Assembly: GCA_016763335.1 (NCBI GenBank)
Contig: JAESUD010000017.1
Span: forward strand, 1-7,910
Source of the DNA: Emcibacteraceae bacterium
GTDB taxonomy: Bacteria; Pseudomonadota; Alphaproteobacteria; Sphingomonadales; Emcibacteraceae
Direction of reading: 5' to 3'
Length of the DNA stretch: 7,910 bases
Shown here: piece by piece, positions 7,017 to 7,910 of the stretch
How the letters are laid out: every line of letters begins with the position of its first letter
Numbering within the stretch: the stretch's first letter is position 1
Translations under genes and position numbers: made by a program
The notes under the pieces: generated by a model
The model's database searches: none
Told to the model about the DNA's origin: nothing
The model's input: only the letters and a program-made list of their open reading frames with translations

Positions 7017-7910
7017 ATGCTGGTTTCTATAATGGTGTTTTTTGTGTCCTCAATTGCCAGCATTGCTCAAATCCGAGATGATAACCAGCAAAACGGCGAA
7101 AAGCTTGATCAGTTACGAAAACAAATTGAACAAACATCACAAAATGCCAAAGAATTAGAACAGCAGGCCCGAAAAGTCAGGCAGGAAATCAGAGAAATTC
7201 AACAAAAACTGATTAAATCAGCTGCTGAAATACAGACGATAGAAGATGAAATATTTGAAAAAGAGGCAAATTTAGCGGAACTTCGTGAGAATGAAATTAC
7301 CCTTGAAGCTAATTTAAAACAAAAAAACTTTGAAATGGCCGCCACTTTAGGGGCCATGCAGCGCCTCAGTGTGCAAAAAACCAGTGTTGTTGTATTTAAG
7401 CCGGATGACGCAATTAACACGCTTCGCACCACATCACTGCTGAAAGTCATTTTACCGGATCTTCGCAATCGTGCTGATATTTTACAAGGTGATCTTTCAC
7501 TGTTAAATAATATTCGCGACGATATTACAGAACAGAATATTGAACTGAGGAGTGAACTTACAAAACTGGTAATTTCAAATGATGAAATAGATGATCTGCT
7601 CAAACAAAGAATGGAAAAACAGAAAGACCTCGAATTTTCAACCCGCCGAGAACGAGAAAAATTAAAATCATTTGCTGAAAATGCCAAAGATTTACAAGAC
7701 CTTATAGCTAAAATTGAAACGGAGATTGCCCTACGCGAAGAGGCCGCAAAACGCGCCGAAGAAAGCTTGCGCGATAAACCAGGAAGCTCTATTGCCGGGG
7801 TTGCTTCAACTACTGTTCCAATGCCCCAAGGGACTTTAAGTTTCGCAAACGCCAAAGGAAGTATGCCACTACCGGCGCGTGGTTCTATAAATCAAATTTA
7901 CAATCAATTG
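7017..7910 (+). CDS. envC: EnvC-like murein hydrolase activator, 3' end outside window
   Basis: Exported coiled-coil protein that in other bacteria activates or performs peptidoglycan cleavage at the division site (family knowledge). The frame stays open to the last base, so 298 codons are visible. A hydrophobic segment, MLVSIMVFFVSSIASIAQ, at the start looks like a signal peptide cut after Ala. A long charged coiled coil rich in Gln, Glu and Lys follows (about 20-110). A conserved middle portion reads LGAMQRLSVQKTSVVVF, then LLKVILPDLRNRADIL. A second coiled coil spans about 165-255, and a linker ends in PLPARGSINQIYNQL, where the LytM (peptidase M23) domain normally begins. Whether that domain keeps its metal ligands cannot be seen. 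The start is unsure: GTG at 7008 is an alternative, and no Shine-Dalgarno is evident. An S41 carboxy-terminal protease (CtpA) gene would be expected next in alphaproteobacteria. Confidence 0.85.
   Translation, partial: MLVSIMVFFVSSIASIAQIRDDNQQNGEKLDQLRKQIEQTSQNAKELEQQARKVRQEIREIQQKLIKSAAEIQTIEDEIFEKEANLAELRENEITLEANLKQKNFEMAATLGAMQRLSVQKTSVVVFKPDDAINTLRTTSLLKVILPDLRNRADILQGDLSLLNNIRDDITEQNIELRSELTKLVISNDEIDDLLKQRMEKQKDLEFSTRREREKLKSFAENAKDLQDLIAKIETEIALREEAAKRAEESLRDKPGSSIAGVASTTVPMPQGTLSFANAKGSMPLPARGSINQIYNQL

Noticed and set aside
7199..7855. Long open frame on the minus strand, 218 codons, rich in Ser and Phe
   Set aside because: It is antisense to the EnvC-like coding frame. Its Ser/Phe-rich composition is what the complement of Glu, Lys and Arg codons gives, and it shows no family motif.

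Overview
The window is a block of conserved bacterial housekeeping genes, all on the + strand. Gene order and protein sequence point to an alphaproteobacterium: ribosomal protein L27, Obg GTPase, ProB, ProA, NadD, RsfS, RlmH, cofactor-independent phosphoglycerate mutase, and an EnvC-type coiled-coil protein. From general knowledge, this obgE-proB-proA-nadD-rsfS-rlmH-gpmI-envC order is typical of Alphaproteobacteria. The DNA is moderately A+T-rich and looks uniform in composition. I see no mobile element, tRNA, rRNA, CRISPR array or sign of transfer, and I cannot name a genus.

Layout. Positions 1-249 hold rpmA, which lacks only its first three codons. A strong intrinsic terminator follows at 278-311. 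A short A+T-rich leader with a possible -10 box leads into obgE (375-1454). proB starts 1 nt after obgE, and proA follows 14 nt after proB. The nadD start lies inside the proA end, rsfS follows 23 nt later, and rlmH overlaps rsfS by 4 nt. A 68-nt A+T-rich gap with a possible -10 box precedes gpmI (5400-6956). The window ends inside a secreted EnvC-like gene that starts about 60 nt after gpmI.

The genes fall into three themes. Ribosome biogenesis and translation control: L27, Obg, RsfS and RlmH (23S rRNA methylation). Basic metabolism: proline synthesis (ProB, ProA), NAD synthesis (NadD) and glycolysis (GpmI). Cell-wall separation: the EnvC-like protein. The tight spacing from obgE to rlmH suggests one operon. 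gpmI and envC may form a second unit with its own promoter.

The main anomaly is in proA. A single missing base near 3077/3078 splits an otherwise intact, well-conserved gene into two frames. This is either a real loss of proline synthesis or a sequence error. Smaller oddities are unclear translation starts for envC, rsfS and gpmI. I found no convincing sign of an undescribed system here.
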